Source: DATMMS01 sp036824145
GTDB lineage: Bacteria > Chloroflexota > Dormibacteria > DASZGP01
Direction of reading: 5' to 3'
Length of the DNA stretch: 51,092 nt
Assembly: GCA_036824145.1 (NCBI GenBank)
Contig: DAITAT010000006.1
Span: 1-51,092 of the forward strand
Below the pieces are notes generated by a model that saw only the letters and a program-made list of their open reading frames with translations, was not told the origin of the DNA and searched no databases. Position numbers and translations under genes: made by a program. Shown here piece by piece: positions 25,440 through 33,108 of this stretch. Each line of letters begins with the position of its first letter. Position 1 is the stretch's first letter.

Positions 25440-26672
25440 ATGGGACGCATCAAGTTGATGACCACGACCGCGGCATTCGTGAGCCTTCTGGCGGCTTGTG
25501 GTAGCAGCTCAGGCTCATCGACCAAGACCGGGGATCCAATCATTTTCGGCAGCGCGGTTTCGCTGACCGGGGCGCAGGCCAAGGAGGGGGCTCTTACCAA
25601 GCAGGGTTACGATCTCTGGCTGGATTGGATAAACCAGCGTGGCGGCATCGAGGTCAAAGGAGTCAAGCATCCCGTCCAGATCCTCTACCAGGATGACCAG
25701 AGCAAGGCTGACCAGTCGGCGATCCTGGTCCAGAAGCTGATCACCGAGCAGAAGGCGCAGTACATCCTTGGGCCCTACGGCAGCGCCGCGACCGCGACCG
25801 ACGCCGTCGTGGCTGAGAAGAACGGCATCCCCATGGTCGAGGCCAACGGCGCGGCCCAGTCGATTTTTTCCAAGGGCTACAAGTTCACCTTCGCGGTCCT
25901 GTCTCCGGCCAACAAGTACCTGACCGGCGTGATCGACATGGCCGCGACCCTGAAGCCCAAGCCCACCACGCTGGCGATGCTCTCAGCGGACGACAACTTC
26001 TCGTTGGAGGTGGCCAAATCGGTCGCTGAGTACGCGCCCACCAAGGGCATCAACGTGGTCTTCAACCAGAAATATCCCACTGGCTCGACCGATGTCAGCG
26101 GCCTGCTGAGCCAGGCGAAAGCCCAGAACCCCGACATCCTGATGAACTCCGGCCACCTCGCCGAGGCCATCGCCATCAACAAGTCGGCGAAGGACCTGAA
26201 ACTGAACGCGAAGATCGCGGCATACTCCGTCGGCCCTTCTACGCCGGACTTCATCCAGGCGCTGGGCAAGGACGCCAACTACGTATACGACGGCTCCCAG
26301 TGGTCGGCCCAGGTGAAGTACTCGCCAACCCTCTACCTCTCGGTGAAGGACTACGTCGCCGCGTACCAGAAGAAGTTCAGCACCACCGAAGAGCCGGACT
26401 ACCACGTGGCCGAATCCACAGCCGCGTGCCTGGCCTTCGAGAAGGCCCTCGAGAATGCCGGCTCATTGGACGCCGCGAAGGTCCGTGACGCGCTGGCAGC
26501 CCTCAATGTGACGACCTTCTTCGGCGTGATCAAGTTCGACTCGCGCGGGGTGAACACCTACAAGCCGATGGTCGTCGAACAGATCCAGAACGGTAAGCAT
26601 TTCACTGTCTTCCCGGCCGAGGTGGCCAACGGAAAGGCGAGCTACCCCGCTCCATCCTGGGACTCGCGGTAG
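25440..26672 (+). CDS. livJ: Branched-chain amino acid-type ABC transporter substrate-binding lipoprotein
   Basis: A 410-residue type I periplasmic-binding-like lipoprotein. Its signal peptide ends at LLAACGSSS (lipobox LAAC, Cys20) and a Ser/Thr linker follows. The mature domain starts IIFGSAVSLTGAQAKEG and contains QILYQDDQSKADQSAILVQKLITEQKAQYILGPYGSAAT, typical of the LivJ/amide-urea binding group. Ligands in this family range from amino acids to aromatic acids and amides. The EPDYHVAESTAACLAFEKALENAGSLD segment is the family C-lobe. GGAGGAG at 25424-25430 precedes the ATG at 25440. It heads a five-gene operon with both permeases and both ATPases. Adjacency to lldD leaves a hydroxyacid ligand possible. 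Confidence 0.88.
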   Translation: MGRIKLMTTTAAFVSLLAACGSSSGSSTKTGDPIIFGSAVSLTGAQAKEGALTKQGYDLWLDWINQRGGIEVKGVKHPVQILYQDDQSKADQSAILVQKLITEQKAQYILGPYGSAATATDAVVAEKNGIPMVEANGAAQSIFSKGYKFTFAVLSPANKYLTGVIDMAATLKPKPTTLAMLSADDNFSLEVAKSVAEYAPTKGINVVFNQKYPTGSTDVSGLLSQAKAQNPDILMNSGHLAEAIAINKSAKDLKLNAKIAAYSVGPSTPDFIQALGKDANYVYDGSQWSAQVKYSPTLYLSVKDYVAAYQKKFSTTEEPDYHVAESTAACLAFEKALENAGSLDAAKVRDALAALNVTTFFGVIKFDSRGVNTYKPMVVEQIQNGKHFTVFPAEVANGKASYPAPSWDSR

Positions 26673-26696
26673 AAAGAAAATAGGCCCAGGAGAGCC

Positions 26697-27584
26697 ATGT
26701 CTGGAATAGCCCAGCAGGTTGTCCTGGGCCTGCTCCTCGGGGGCATCTACACGGCGATTGCCCTGGGATTCGGCCTGGTCTGGGGCGTCCTGAACATCGT
26801 CAACCTGACCCACGGAGCCCTCGTGCTGTGCGGCGCCTACATCACCTGGTGGCTCTTCGCGACCACAGGGCTCGACCCGTTTGCCGGCCTGGTGGTGGCG
26901 GCGGCAGGCCTGTTTGTCATCGGCTACGGGCTGCAGAGGACGATCATCAACCGGGTCATCCGAGCACCATTGCTCTTCACCTTCCTCCTGACCTTTGGAC
27001 TGAACCTGGTCCTGGTCAACCTCCTCCTGATCATCTTCAAGGCCGACTTCCGCTCGGTCACCCCGCACTACGCCGGCAGCGGTCTTCAGGTCGGCGGCGT
27101 GACAGTTCCCTTCATCCGGCTCGCGGCACTTGCCGTCGCGCTGCTGATGGCCGGGGCACTGGCCGCGTTTCTCAATCGGACCCGCATTGGTGGCGCCATC
27201 CAGGCCGTTGCCGCGGACCGTGACGCGGCCCGGCTGGTGGGCGTGGACCTCGCCCACACGTACGCACTCACCTTCGCCGTCGGCGCCGCCTGCGCCGGCG
27301 TGGCGGGTGGTCTGATCAGCATGATCCAGTCGATCACCCCCGGCTCCAGCGGCCAGTACACACTGGCGTCTTTCGTCGTCGTCGTCCTGGGCGGCCTCGG
27401 ACGGGTCAGCGCGACTGTCGTCGGCGGCCTGGTATTCGGCCTCGTCGAGATCCTGGCGCAGAGCAACTCGCATATCGGGGCGGGCTACTCCAATGCCATC
27501 GCCTTCGGCCTGATGGTGCTGGTGGTCATCATCCGCCCACGGGGAATCATGGGCCGGCTGAGTGGGACGGCGCCCGGTGTCTGA
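26697..27584 (+). CDS. livH: Branched-chain amino acid-type ABC permease LivH
   Basis: A 295-residue permease with about eight hydrophobic helices. LLLGGIYTAIALGFGLVWGVLNIVNLTHGALVLCGAYITWWL at the N-terminus is the LivH hallmark. AVAADRDAARLVGVDLAHTYALTFAVGAACAGVAGGL in the middle is the loop that contacts the ATPase. It forms half of the membrane pore with LivM. AGGAGAG at 26688-26694 precedes the ATG, and the gene follows livJ by 24 bases. Confidence 0.92.
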   Translation: MSGIAQQVVLGLLLGGIYTAIALGFGLVWGVLNIVNLTHGALVLCGAYITWWLFATTGLDPFAGLVVAAAGLFVIGYGLQRTIINRVIRAPLLFTFLLTFGLNLVLVNLLLIIFKADFRSVTPHYAGSGLQVGGVTVPFIRLAALAVALLMAGALAAFLNRTRIGGAIQAVAADRDAARLVGVDLAHTYALTFAVGAACAGVAGGLISMIQSITPGSSGQYTLASFVVVVLGGLGRVSATVVGGLVFGLVEILAQSNSHIGAGYSNAIAFGLMVLVVIIRPRGIMGRLSGTAPGV

Positions 27585-28590
27585 CCGTGCCTTGATGGTG
27601 CGCCGTGGCCTCCTGGCCACCGGCGCCCTGCTGGCGATCGTCGTGCTCCTCATGCCGCTCACCTCGATCGACGAGGTGCAGTCCTGGGGAGCGCCCCTCC
27701 TGACCGACAAGCTCTGGTTCAGGGTCGCGACGACCGTCGCGATGTTCGTGGTCCTGGCCGGCGCGTGGAACATCATCGGCGGTATGACCGGCTACGCCGC
27801 GTTTGGCAACGTCGCGTTCTTCGGCGTGGGCGCCTACACGACAGCAATCCTGGTCGAGAAGGCTCAGCTGCCCTTCGTCTTCGCCCTCCTTGCGGCACCG
27901 GTGGTGGCCGCGATATTCGCCGCTCTGGTCGGAATGCCGCTACTGCGCCTGCGCGGCCACTACTTCGCGATCGCCACCCTGGGGCTTTCGGTCGCGATCG
28001 GAGAGCTGGTCAACAACATCGAACCGCTCGGCGGCTCGACGGGCGTGTTCCTGCCCATCGTGCGCTCAGACATCCTCTTCTTCTACCTGATGGCCGCGAC
28101 CGCGCTGCTGACGGTGCTGGTCTCGTGGGCGGTCCTCCGGAGCCGGTTCGGCTACGGGCTGCTGGCGATCCGAGAGAACGAGGAGGCAGCCGCGGTGATC
28201 GGAGTCAACACCACCCTCTACAAGGTCGCGGCGTTCGCGCTGGCCGCGGCGCTGACCGGGATCGCCGGAGGGATCTTTGCGCAGTGGAACGTGTTCATCA
28301 ACGCGGAGAACGTCTTCCCCGTCGACTACAACATCCAGATGATCCTGATGGCGGTGCTCGGAGGCAGCGGTACCGTCCTCGGTCCGGTGATCGGGGCGGT
28401 CACCCTGGAAGCCCTGATCCAGGCCTTCGCGTCGGGAGGCGCCCTGGCGGCGTGGTCCCAGGTGGGATTGGGGGTGCTCCTCGCGGTGACCGTGATCTTC
28501 GTCCCTCGGGGCGTCCTCGACTTCCTCGGTGGGCAGAGCCGGTTGTCGATCAAGTACCTGCGCAGCTCGCTCAGACGAACAAGCGTGTGA
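27577..28590 (+). CDS. livM: Branched-chain amino acid-type ABC permease LivM
   Basis: About 337 residues with roughly ten hydrophobic helices. Diagnostic segments are AGAWNIIGGMTGYAAFGNVAFFGVGAYTTAIL, LRLRGHYFAIATLGLSVAIGELVNN and FGYGLLAIRENEEAAAVIGVNTTLYKVAAFALAAALTGIAGGIFA. It is the second half of the membrane pore. The start is uncertain. GTG at 27577 overlaps the livH stop by eight bases and fits the spacing of the other junctions; GTG at 27562 and ATG at 27595 are in frame, and none has a clear Shine-Dalgarno. The stop overlaps the livG start (GTGA). Confidence 0.9.
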   Translation: MSDRALMVRRGLLATGALLAIVVLLMPLTSIDEVQSWGAPLLTDKLWFRVATTVAMFVVLAGAWNIIGGMTGYAAFGNVAFFGVGAYTTAILVEKAQLPFVFALLAAPVVAAIFAALVGMPLLRLRGHYFAIATLGLSVAIGELVNNIEPLGGSTGVFLPIVRSDILFFYLMAATALLTVLVSWAVLRSRFGYGLLAIRENEEAAAVIGVNTTLYKVAAFALAAALTGIAGGIFAQWNVFINAENVFPVDYNIQMILMAVLGGSGTVLGPVIGAVTLEALIQAFASGGALAAWSQVGLGVLLAVTVIFVPRGVLDFLGGQSRLSIKYLRSSLRRTSV

Positions 28591-29339
28591 CCGCGCTTCT
28601 CTCCTTGTCCGCCGTGACCAAGAAGTTTGGAGGCATCGCCGCGGTTTCGAACGTGACCTTTGAGGTGGAGCCGGCAGAGGTCCTCGGCCTCATCGGACCC
28701 AACGGAGCCGGTAAGACGACGTTGCTCAATTGCATCTCCGGCGTCTACCGTCTCGACGCGGGGACGGTCCTCCTGGACGGCGCCCAGATCTCGGGCAAAC
28801 CCGCCTTCCAGATCGCGCGCCTCGGTATGGGGCGAACCTTCCAGGTGGTGAAGCCCTTCCCGTCGATGACCGTCCGTCAGAACACCGCGCTGGGCGCCAT
28901 GTTCGGGCGGGGGGATACTCGGACGCGCCCAAAGCAAGCGATGGACGTTGCCGACGAGGTTCTGGCCGAGGTGGGCCTCGGCAAGCGAGCCGACAGCCTG
29001 GTCACCAGCCTCACGATCCCCGAGCGCAAACGCCTGGAGATGGCGCGGGCCCTGGCCATGCGGCCCATCATCCTCCTCCTCGACGAGGTCATGGCGGGGC
29101 TCAATCCAACCGAGGTCGACGAGGCTCTGGAGGTGGTCCGGGCGGTCAACGCGACGGGCGTGACGATCGTGCTCATCGAGCACGTCATGCGAGTGGTCGT
29201 GGGTGTCTGCACCCGCGCCGTGGTCCTGCATCAGGGCAAGGTGCTGGCCCAGGGGAAAACGGGCGACGTGCTCGAGGACGACCGGGTGATCGAGGCATAC
29301 CTCGGCGAGCGTTATGCCAAGGCGCATCGTCGTGGCTGA
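28587..29339 (+). CDS. livG: Branched-chain amino acid-type ABC ATPase LivG
   Basis: A 250-residue ATPase. Walker A GPNGAGKTT lies near residues 37-45 and Walker B ILLLDEVMAGL near 158-168. The signature region reads SLTIPERKRLEMARAL, the degenerate form usual in LivG where LSGGQ is replaced. GMGRTFQVVKPFPSMTVRQN is the family Q-loop region. The GTG at 28587 overlaps the livM TGA as GTGA, giving coupled translation. It pairs with LivF to drive import. Confidence 0.92.
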   Translation: MTALLSLSAVTKKFGGIAAVSNVTFEVEPAEVLGLIGPNGAGKTTLLNCISGVYRLDAGTVLLDGAQISGKPAFQIARLGMGRTFQVVKPFPSMTVRQNTALGAMFGRGDTRTRPKQAMDVADEVLAEVGLGKRADSLVTSLTIPERKRLEMARALAMRPIILLLDEVMAGLNPTEVDEALEVVRAVNATGVTIVLIEHVMRVVVGVCTRAVVLHQGKVLAQGKTGDVLEDDRVIEAYLGERYAKAHRRG

Positions 29340-30060
29340 ACCTGCTCCCGGCGACGAGCTCCTCCAGGTCGAGCAGCTATCGTCGGGTTTCGAAGCTGGA
29401 CCGGTGCTCTTCGGGGTCGACATCGCTGTCGCCGAGGGCGAGATCGTGGCCATCATTGGCTCCAACGGCGCCGGCAAGTCGACCCTGCTGGAGACCTTGT
29501 CAGGGCTGGTCCCGACCACCTCCGGGGTCATTTCGCTGGCAGGCGAGGATGTCACCACCGCGTCTCCGCAGCGTCGGCTCGCGGCCGGGATGGCGCACGT
29601 CCCGCAGGGCCGGCGGCTCTTTGCGGACCTCTCGGTGGAGAGGAACCTACAGCTGGGCGCCTACCTGCGCCGCGACCCCGACATCAGGACCGATCTCGCC
29701 AGGATGGTCGAGTACTTCCCCGCCCTGGCCGACAAGATGAAGCGTGACGCCGGCACCCTCAGCGGCGGAGAGCAGCAGATGGTTGCCATCGGCCGGGGCC
29801 TGATGAGCCGGCCGCGCCTGCTGATGGTGGATGAGCTGTCTCTGGGGTTGGCGCCCAACACCGCCGAGAGGTTGCTCCAGGTGTTGCGCGACATCAGCAG
29901 GCAGGGGACCTCCATGCTCCTCGTCGAACAGGATGTGCTGCTCGCCCTCGAAGTCGCCGACCGAGGCTACGTCCTCGAGAACGGCCGCATGGCCTTGAGC
30001 GGGGCCGCCGCCGTATTGGCGGACAGTCCCGAGGTCCGGCAGGCCTACCTGGGGGTTTGA
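29314..30060 (+). CDS. livF: Branched-chain amino acid-type ABC ATPase LivF
   Basis: A 248-residue ATPase. Walker A GSNGAGKST, MAHVPQGRRLFADLSVERNLQLGAY (typical of LivF), signature LSGGEQQMVAIGRGL and Walker B LLMVDELSLGLAP are all intact. The ATG at 29314 overlaps livG by 26 bases. A GTG at 29332 gives an 8-base overlap, and the conserved fold begins only at about residue 16, so the later start is equally plausible. It is the last gene of the transporter operon; the next gene begins 61 bases further on. Confidence 0.92.
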   Translation: MPRRIVVAEPAPGDELLQVEQLSSGFEAGPVLFGVDIAVAEGEIVAIIGSNGAGKSTLLETLSGLVPTTSGVISLAGEDVTTASPQRRLAAGMAHVPQGRRLFADLSVERNLQLGAYLRRDPDIRTDLARMVEYFPALADKMKRDAGTLSGGEQQMVAIGRGLMSRPRLLMVDELSLGLAPNTAERLLQVLRDISRQGTSMLLVEQDVLLALEVADRGYVLENGRMALSGAAAVLADSPEVRQAYLGV

Positions 30061-30121
30061 CCGCCCCGTCGAGCTGGCGCGCAGCCGAAATAACTCGCTC
30101 GTTGAACCGGTTGAGACTCCC

Positions 30122-31084
30122 ATGGACCAAATCGAAATGACTGACGCCGGCGTTCAAGACAGCGCCGGCTCACCCGGGGAGTCCCCCAAGCCCGCCTCAC
30201 CGCTGGCACCGGAGACGGGCGTGGGGGCTGTGCACATCGCCGTCACCGATGGTCCCCGAGGGGTCCGCTTCTATCGCGACTACGTCGGCCTGACCGAGCT
30301 CCCGTCCGACGGTCAAGACATCAGACTCGGGGCCGCCGGCCGCGAGCTGGTGGTTCTCCATCCCGGCGCGGAGCGCGGCGTGGTGGGCAACCGCACCGGG
30401 CTCTATCACCTGGCGATAGTGGTTCCTGACCGCCGTGAGCTGGCGCGTGTTATCGGCAGGCTCGGAAGGCTGGGTTGGAGCCAATCCCCGACCGACCACG
30501 TGATGACCAAGGCGAACTACATCTGGGACCCGGACGGCAACGGCATCGAGATTTACGCCGAGACGCCGGAGGACGGGACCATGGGTATGGCCAACGGCAA
30601 CTTCACGGCCGTCGACAAGGATGGCCGCCAGCGATCCGGTCGGGACCCGATCGACCTCGAGGAGCTGTTCAGCCACCTCAAGGAGGACGACCGCCTAGAC
30701 GATCCGATGCCGACCGGGACCAAGATGGGGCACGTGCACCTGCACATCGCCGACGTCCGCGACGCATTGCACTTCTACACTGATCTGATCGGCTTCGACG
30801 TCATGGGAGAGATGCCTGGCGTTGGGTTTGTATCCGCGGGCGGCTACCACCACCATATCGGGCTTAACGAGTGGGCCGGTCATGGAGTGCCGCCGGCTCC
30901 ACCCAACTCCGCCGGGCTGCGTCACCTCACGATCGAGCTGCCCGCCAAGCGCGACCTCGAGTCACTGGTGGGGCGCCTCGAGCGCGACGACTTGAGAGTT
31001 GCCGAGGTGCCGGACGGCTTTGAGGCGATCGACCCGTCGGCAAACAGCGTCTGGTTCAAGGTGCGCGAAGACATCCCAGCGTAA
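30122..31084 (+). CDS. Two-domain VOC protein, catechol 2,3-dioxygenase (CatE)-like
   Basis: 320 residues with two vicinal-oxygen-chelate domains. Domain 1 (about 35-155) has GAVHIAVTD, LYHLAIVVP and DPDGNGIEIYAETP, giving a His-His-Glu type metal triad. Domain 2 (about 200-315) has MGHVHLHIADVRDALHFYTDLIGFD, YHHHIGLNEW and a less conserved end (SVWFKVRED). The layout resembles the Bacillus CatE/YfiE group, annotated as catechol-2,3-dioxygenase. Extradiol ring cleavage is possible, but glyoxalase-like or binding roles cannot be excluded. The first 30 residues are polar and probably disordered. It follows the Liv-type transporter on the same strand after 61 bases, so a link with aromatic uptake is conceivable but unproven. 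Confidence 0.7.
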   Translation: MDQIEMTDAGVQDSAGSPGESPKPASPLAPETGVGAVHIAVTDGPRGVRFYRDYVGLTELPSDGQDIRLGAAGRELVVLHPGAERGVVGNRTGLYHLAIVVPDRRELARVIGRLGRLGWSQSPTDHVMTKANYIWDPDGNGIEIYAETPEDGTMGMANGNFTAVDKDGRQRSGRDPIDLEELFSHLKEDDRLDDPMPTGTKMGHVHLHIADVRDALHFYTDLIGFDVMGEMPGVGFVSAGGYHHHIGLNEWAGHGVPPAPPNSAGLRHLTIELPAKRDLESLVGRLERDDLRVAEVPDGFEAIDPSANSVWFKVREDIPA

Positions 31085-31111
31085 CGTCCGGCTCGCGGCG
31101 TTGGAGTTGGG

Positions 31112-31636
31112 CTAGGTCAGTCCGGCTGTCGCTACGAACCAGATCCCGCCGACCCCGTTGCCCGAGGTGTCTCCGGGAGGCGTGGCCCCGAATCGATACA
31201 GCGGGTGGCCGTTATAGGTGACCTGCGGGCCGTTGCCGCTGTTGATGACCGCGAGGGTGCCCGGTATCGGGGTGGAACTGGTCGGTGTCCCGGAGGGTCC
31301 TGCCAGTGGCGGCCAGGCCCCGGCGCAGCCGCCGGTGCATGCCGCCTTGGTGGCGGTGTCGGGGGTGCGGTGGTAGAGCGTCTTGCCGCTGGTGTCGGTG
31401 AGGATGGTCTTGCTGACACCGCCCACCGTCGCGGTGGCGGTGGCGACCACGGCGGTGCCGGCTGAGGTGGCGGCCGGGCTTGGCGCGGCAGCGGCCTGGC
31501 TCGGCGCTGCCACCGCGGAGGGCGTCGACGTCGTGGCGGAGCCGGAGCTTGTCGACGAGCTGCCGCAGGCGGCCAGGGTGATCGGCGCGATCATCAGAGC
31601 GCAGGTCACGGTCAGTGATCTCATGTTCATCATCAT
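31112..31636 (-). CDS. Secreted repeat lipoprotein (Lipoprotein_15/COG4315 type)
   Basis: A 174-residue lipoprotein. MMMNMRSLTVTCALMIAPITLAACGSSS is the signal with lipobox LAAC, followed by a Ser/Thr/Ala/Pro-rich spacer of about 45 residues. Two copies of the family repeat follow: KTILTDTSGKTLYHRTPDTATKAACTGGCAGAWPPL and the NGHPLYRFGATPPGDTSGNGVGGIWFV form. The function of this surface repeat is unknown. The start at 31636 is chosen because AAGGTG lies a few bases upstream and the open frame beyond it is not a signal sequence. It is the third gene in a row with the two Ser/Thr kinases, 58 bases after the second, and may belong to the same transcription unit. Confidence 0.8.
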   Translation of the reverse strand: MMMNMRSLTVTCALMIAPITLAACGSSSTSSGSATTSTPSAVAAPSQAAAAPSPAATSAGTAVVATATATVGGVSKTILTDTSGKTLYHRTPDTATKAACTGGCAGAWPPLAGPSGTPTSSTPIPGTLAVINSGNGPQVTYNGHPLYRFGATPPGDTSGNGVGGIWFVATAGLT

Positions 31637-31694
31637 CGGCACCTTCTTTGCTGGCGTGGAATGTCCCCAGTAGCTACGCCCATTGGTTACTGGA

Positions 31695-33107
31695 TCACGG
31701 GCACTGGTAGACGATGTGGGTCGGCGCCGACTTGATGTCGGTGGGGCTGACGATGTAGAGGACGGCGTCGCCCTCGGTGGCGCCCTGGCCCTGGAATTTG
31801 AACTCCAGGGTCGCGGTCGCCACTTTCTGGCCACTTGGAATCGAGGCGGTGGCGGTCTCGGTGTCGCCCCCGAGAGGCTTGGTCCACCTGTAGCTGACCG
31901 GGCCGCCCTGGCCGTTGGTCTCCACCCTGGCCGTAAAGAGGTATGCAGTGGAGGGGCAGTGCCCCGTCGCCGGGCTCACCGTCACGCTGACCTTGGAAAT
32001 CTTTAGCGGCGCGCCGATGCCAAACACCTGCAGGTTTGGCCCGACGATAAACGCGACTCCGCCAAGAGCGACCAGCAACAGCAGCAGCGCTATCCAGCGA
32101 GTCGGAACTCCGCGATGAACGTCGGGCTCTTCGGGCTCCGGCGGTTCATACGGGTCGATCGCGATGAGAGGGGGGAGCGCCGGGGCTTCATGGCTGGGCA
32201 GTGGCGGCGGCGGCGGGGGCAAAGCCGCGGCGGCGATCCCAGCCAGTTCGGACCCGGCGGCCCAACCCGGCCAAGCTGTCTCAGCCGCAGTCGACAGCTC
32301 GTTCCAGAACTCGCCCGCCGTAGCCGGCCGCTGAGCGGGGTCCTTGACGAGTCCTCGAAGGAGGACTGCCTCCACGGACGCCGGGAAACCTGGGTCCATC
32401 GACGTGGGTTGCGGCACCGGAGCCCAGATGTGGGCATCAAGGGTGGCGTGCGCGTCGCCTGGGACCGACGGGAATGGCAGCCGACCTACGAGCAACTCGT
32501 AGGCCATCACCGCCAGCGAGTAGATGTCCGAGCCCGGGCCGACATCCGGCTGGCCGGATGCGTGCTCCGGCGACATGTACGCCGGCGTCCCCAGGATCGG
32601 GCCGGGCACGCCGTCCGAGCTCCCTCGGGCGGACAGCATGCTGACCAGGCCGAAGTCGCCCACCTTGGCGACGCCCAAAGCGTCGATGAAGACGTTGCCG
32701 GGCTTGAGGTCGCCATGAAAGATGGATTGCGCGCTGGCGTAATCGAGGGACGCGGACATGTCTGCGAGCACCCGCAGGGCTGCCGGCCGGGTCAGCGAGG
32801 CGCGGTCCATGAGCTGCCGGAGCGACGGGCCATGCACGTACTCCGTGACAAGCAGGAGGTCGTTGCCGGCGGTTTTGAGGTCATAGACGGCGATCACGTT
32901 GGGGTGGCTCATCCGCTCCAGCGCCTCGGCCTCTGCCGGGTAGCGGGCAAGGAGGCTCCGGTTGTCGCTCCAGACTCCGAGGATCTTCTTCACGACGACG
33001 TACCGGTTGCCAGCAACCTGGCGAGCCAGGTAGACCGGCCCCATGGCGCCCTCACCGAGCGGCTGGGTGAACTCGTAGCCGGCTAGTTCAGGCATTCTGG
33101 TCGCCAA
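31695..33107 (-). CDS. Transmembrane Ser/Thr protein kinase with HGD catalytic loop
   Basis: 470 residues. An N-terminal eukaryotic-type kinase domain (about 10-275) has glycine loop GEGAMG (18-23), Lys in YVVVKK (about 40), catalytic loop HGDLKPGN (131-138), DFG (151-153) and YMSPEHASG. The usual HRD is HGD, so it is a non-RD kinase, probably active but regulated differently. A Pro-rich linker, one membrane helix (WIALLLLLVALGGVAFIVG, about 342-360) and an extracellular domain of about 105 residues follow; the latter is Ig-like in composition, with two Cys. TTG at 33107 is chosen: it starts one base after the upstream kinase's stop and gives MATR, matching MASR of that paralogue. ATG at 33095 is the alternative. 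Confidence 0.85.
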   Translation of the reverse strand: MATRMPELAGYEFTQPLGEGAMGPVYLARQVAGNRYVVVKKILGVWSDNRSLLARYPAEAEALERMSHPNVIAVYDLKTAGNDLLLVTEYVHGPSLRQLMDRASLTRPAALRVLADMSASLDYASAQSIFHGDLKPGNVFIDALGVAKVGDFGLVSMLSARGSSDGVPGPILGTPAYMSPEHASGQPDVGPGSDIYSLAVMAYELLVGRLPFPSVPGDAHATLDAHIWAPVPQPTSMDPGFPASVEAVLLRGLVKDPAQRPATAGEFWNELSTAAETAWPGWAAGSELAGIAAAALPPPPPPLPSHEAPALPPLIAIDPYEPPEPEEPDVHRGVPTRWIALLLLLVALGGVAFIVGPNLQVFGIGAPLKISKVSVTVSPATGHCPSTAYLFTARVETNGQGGPVSYRWTKPLGGDTETATASIPSGQKVATATLEFKFQGQGATEGDAVLYIVSPTDIKSAPTHIVYQCP

Positions 33108-33108
33108 A

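Noticed and set aside
27765..28586. A plus-strand frame giving LivG a 270-residue N-terminal extension
   Set aside because: It is a shifted frame of livM, rich in Arg; the GTGA overlap at 28587 gives a normal LivG start.
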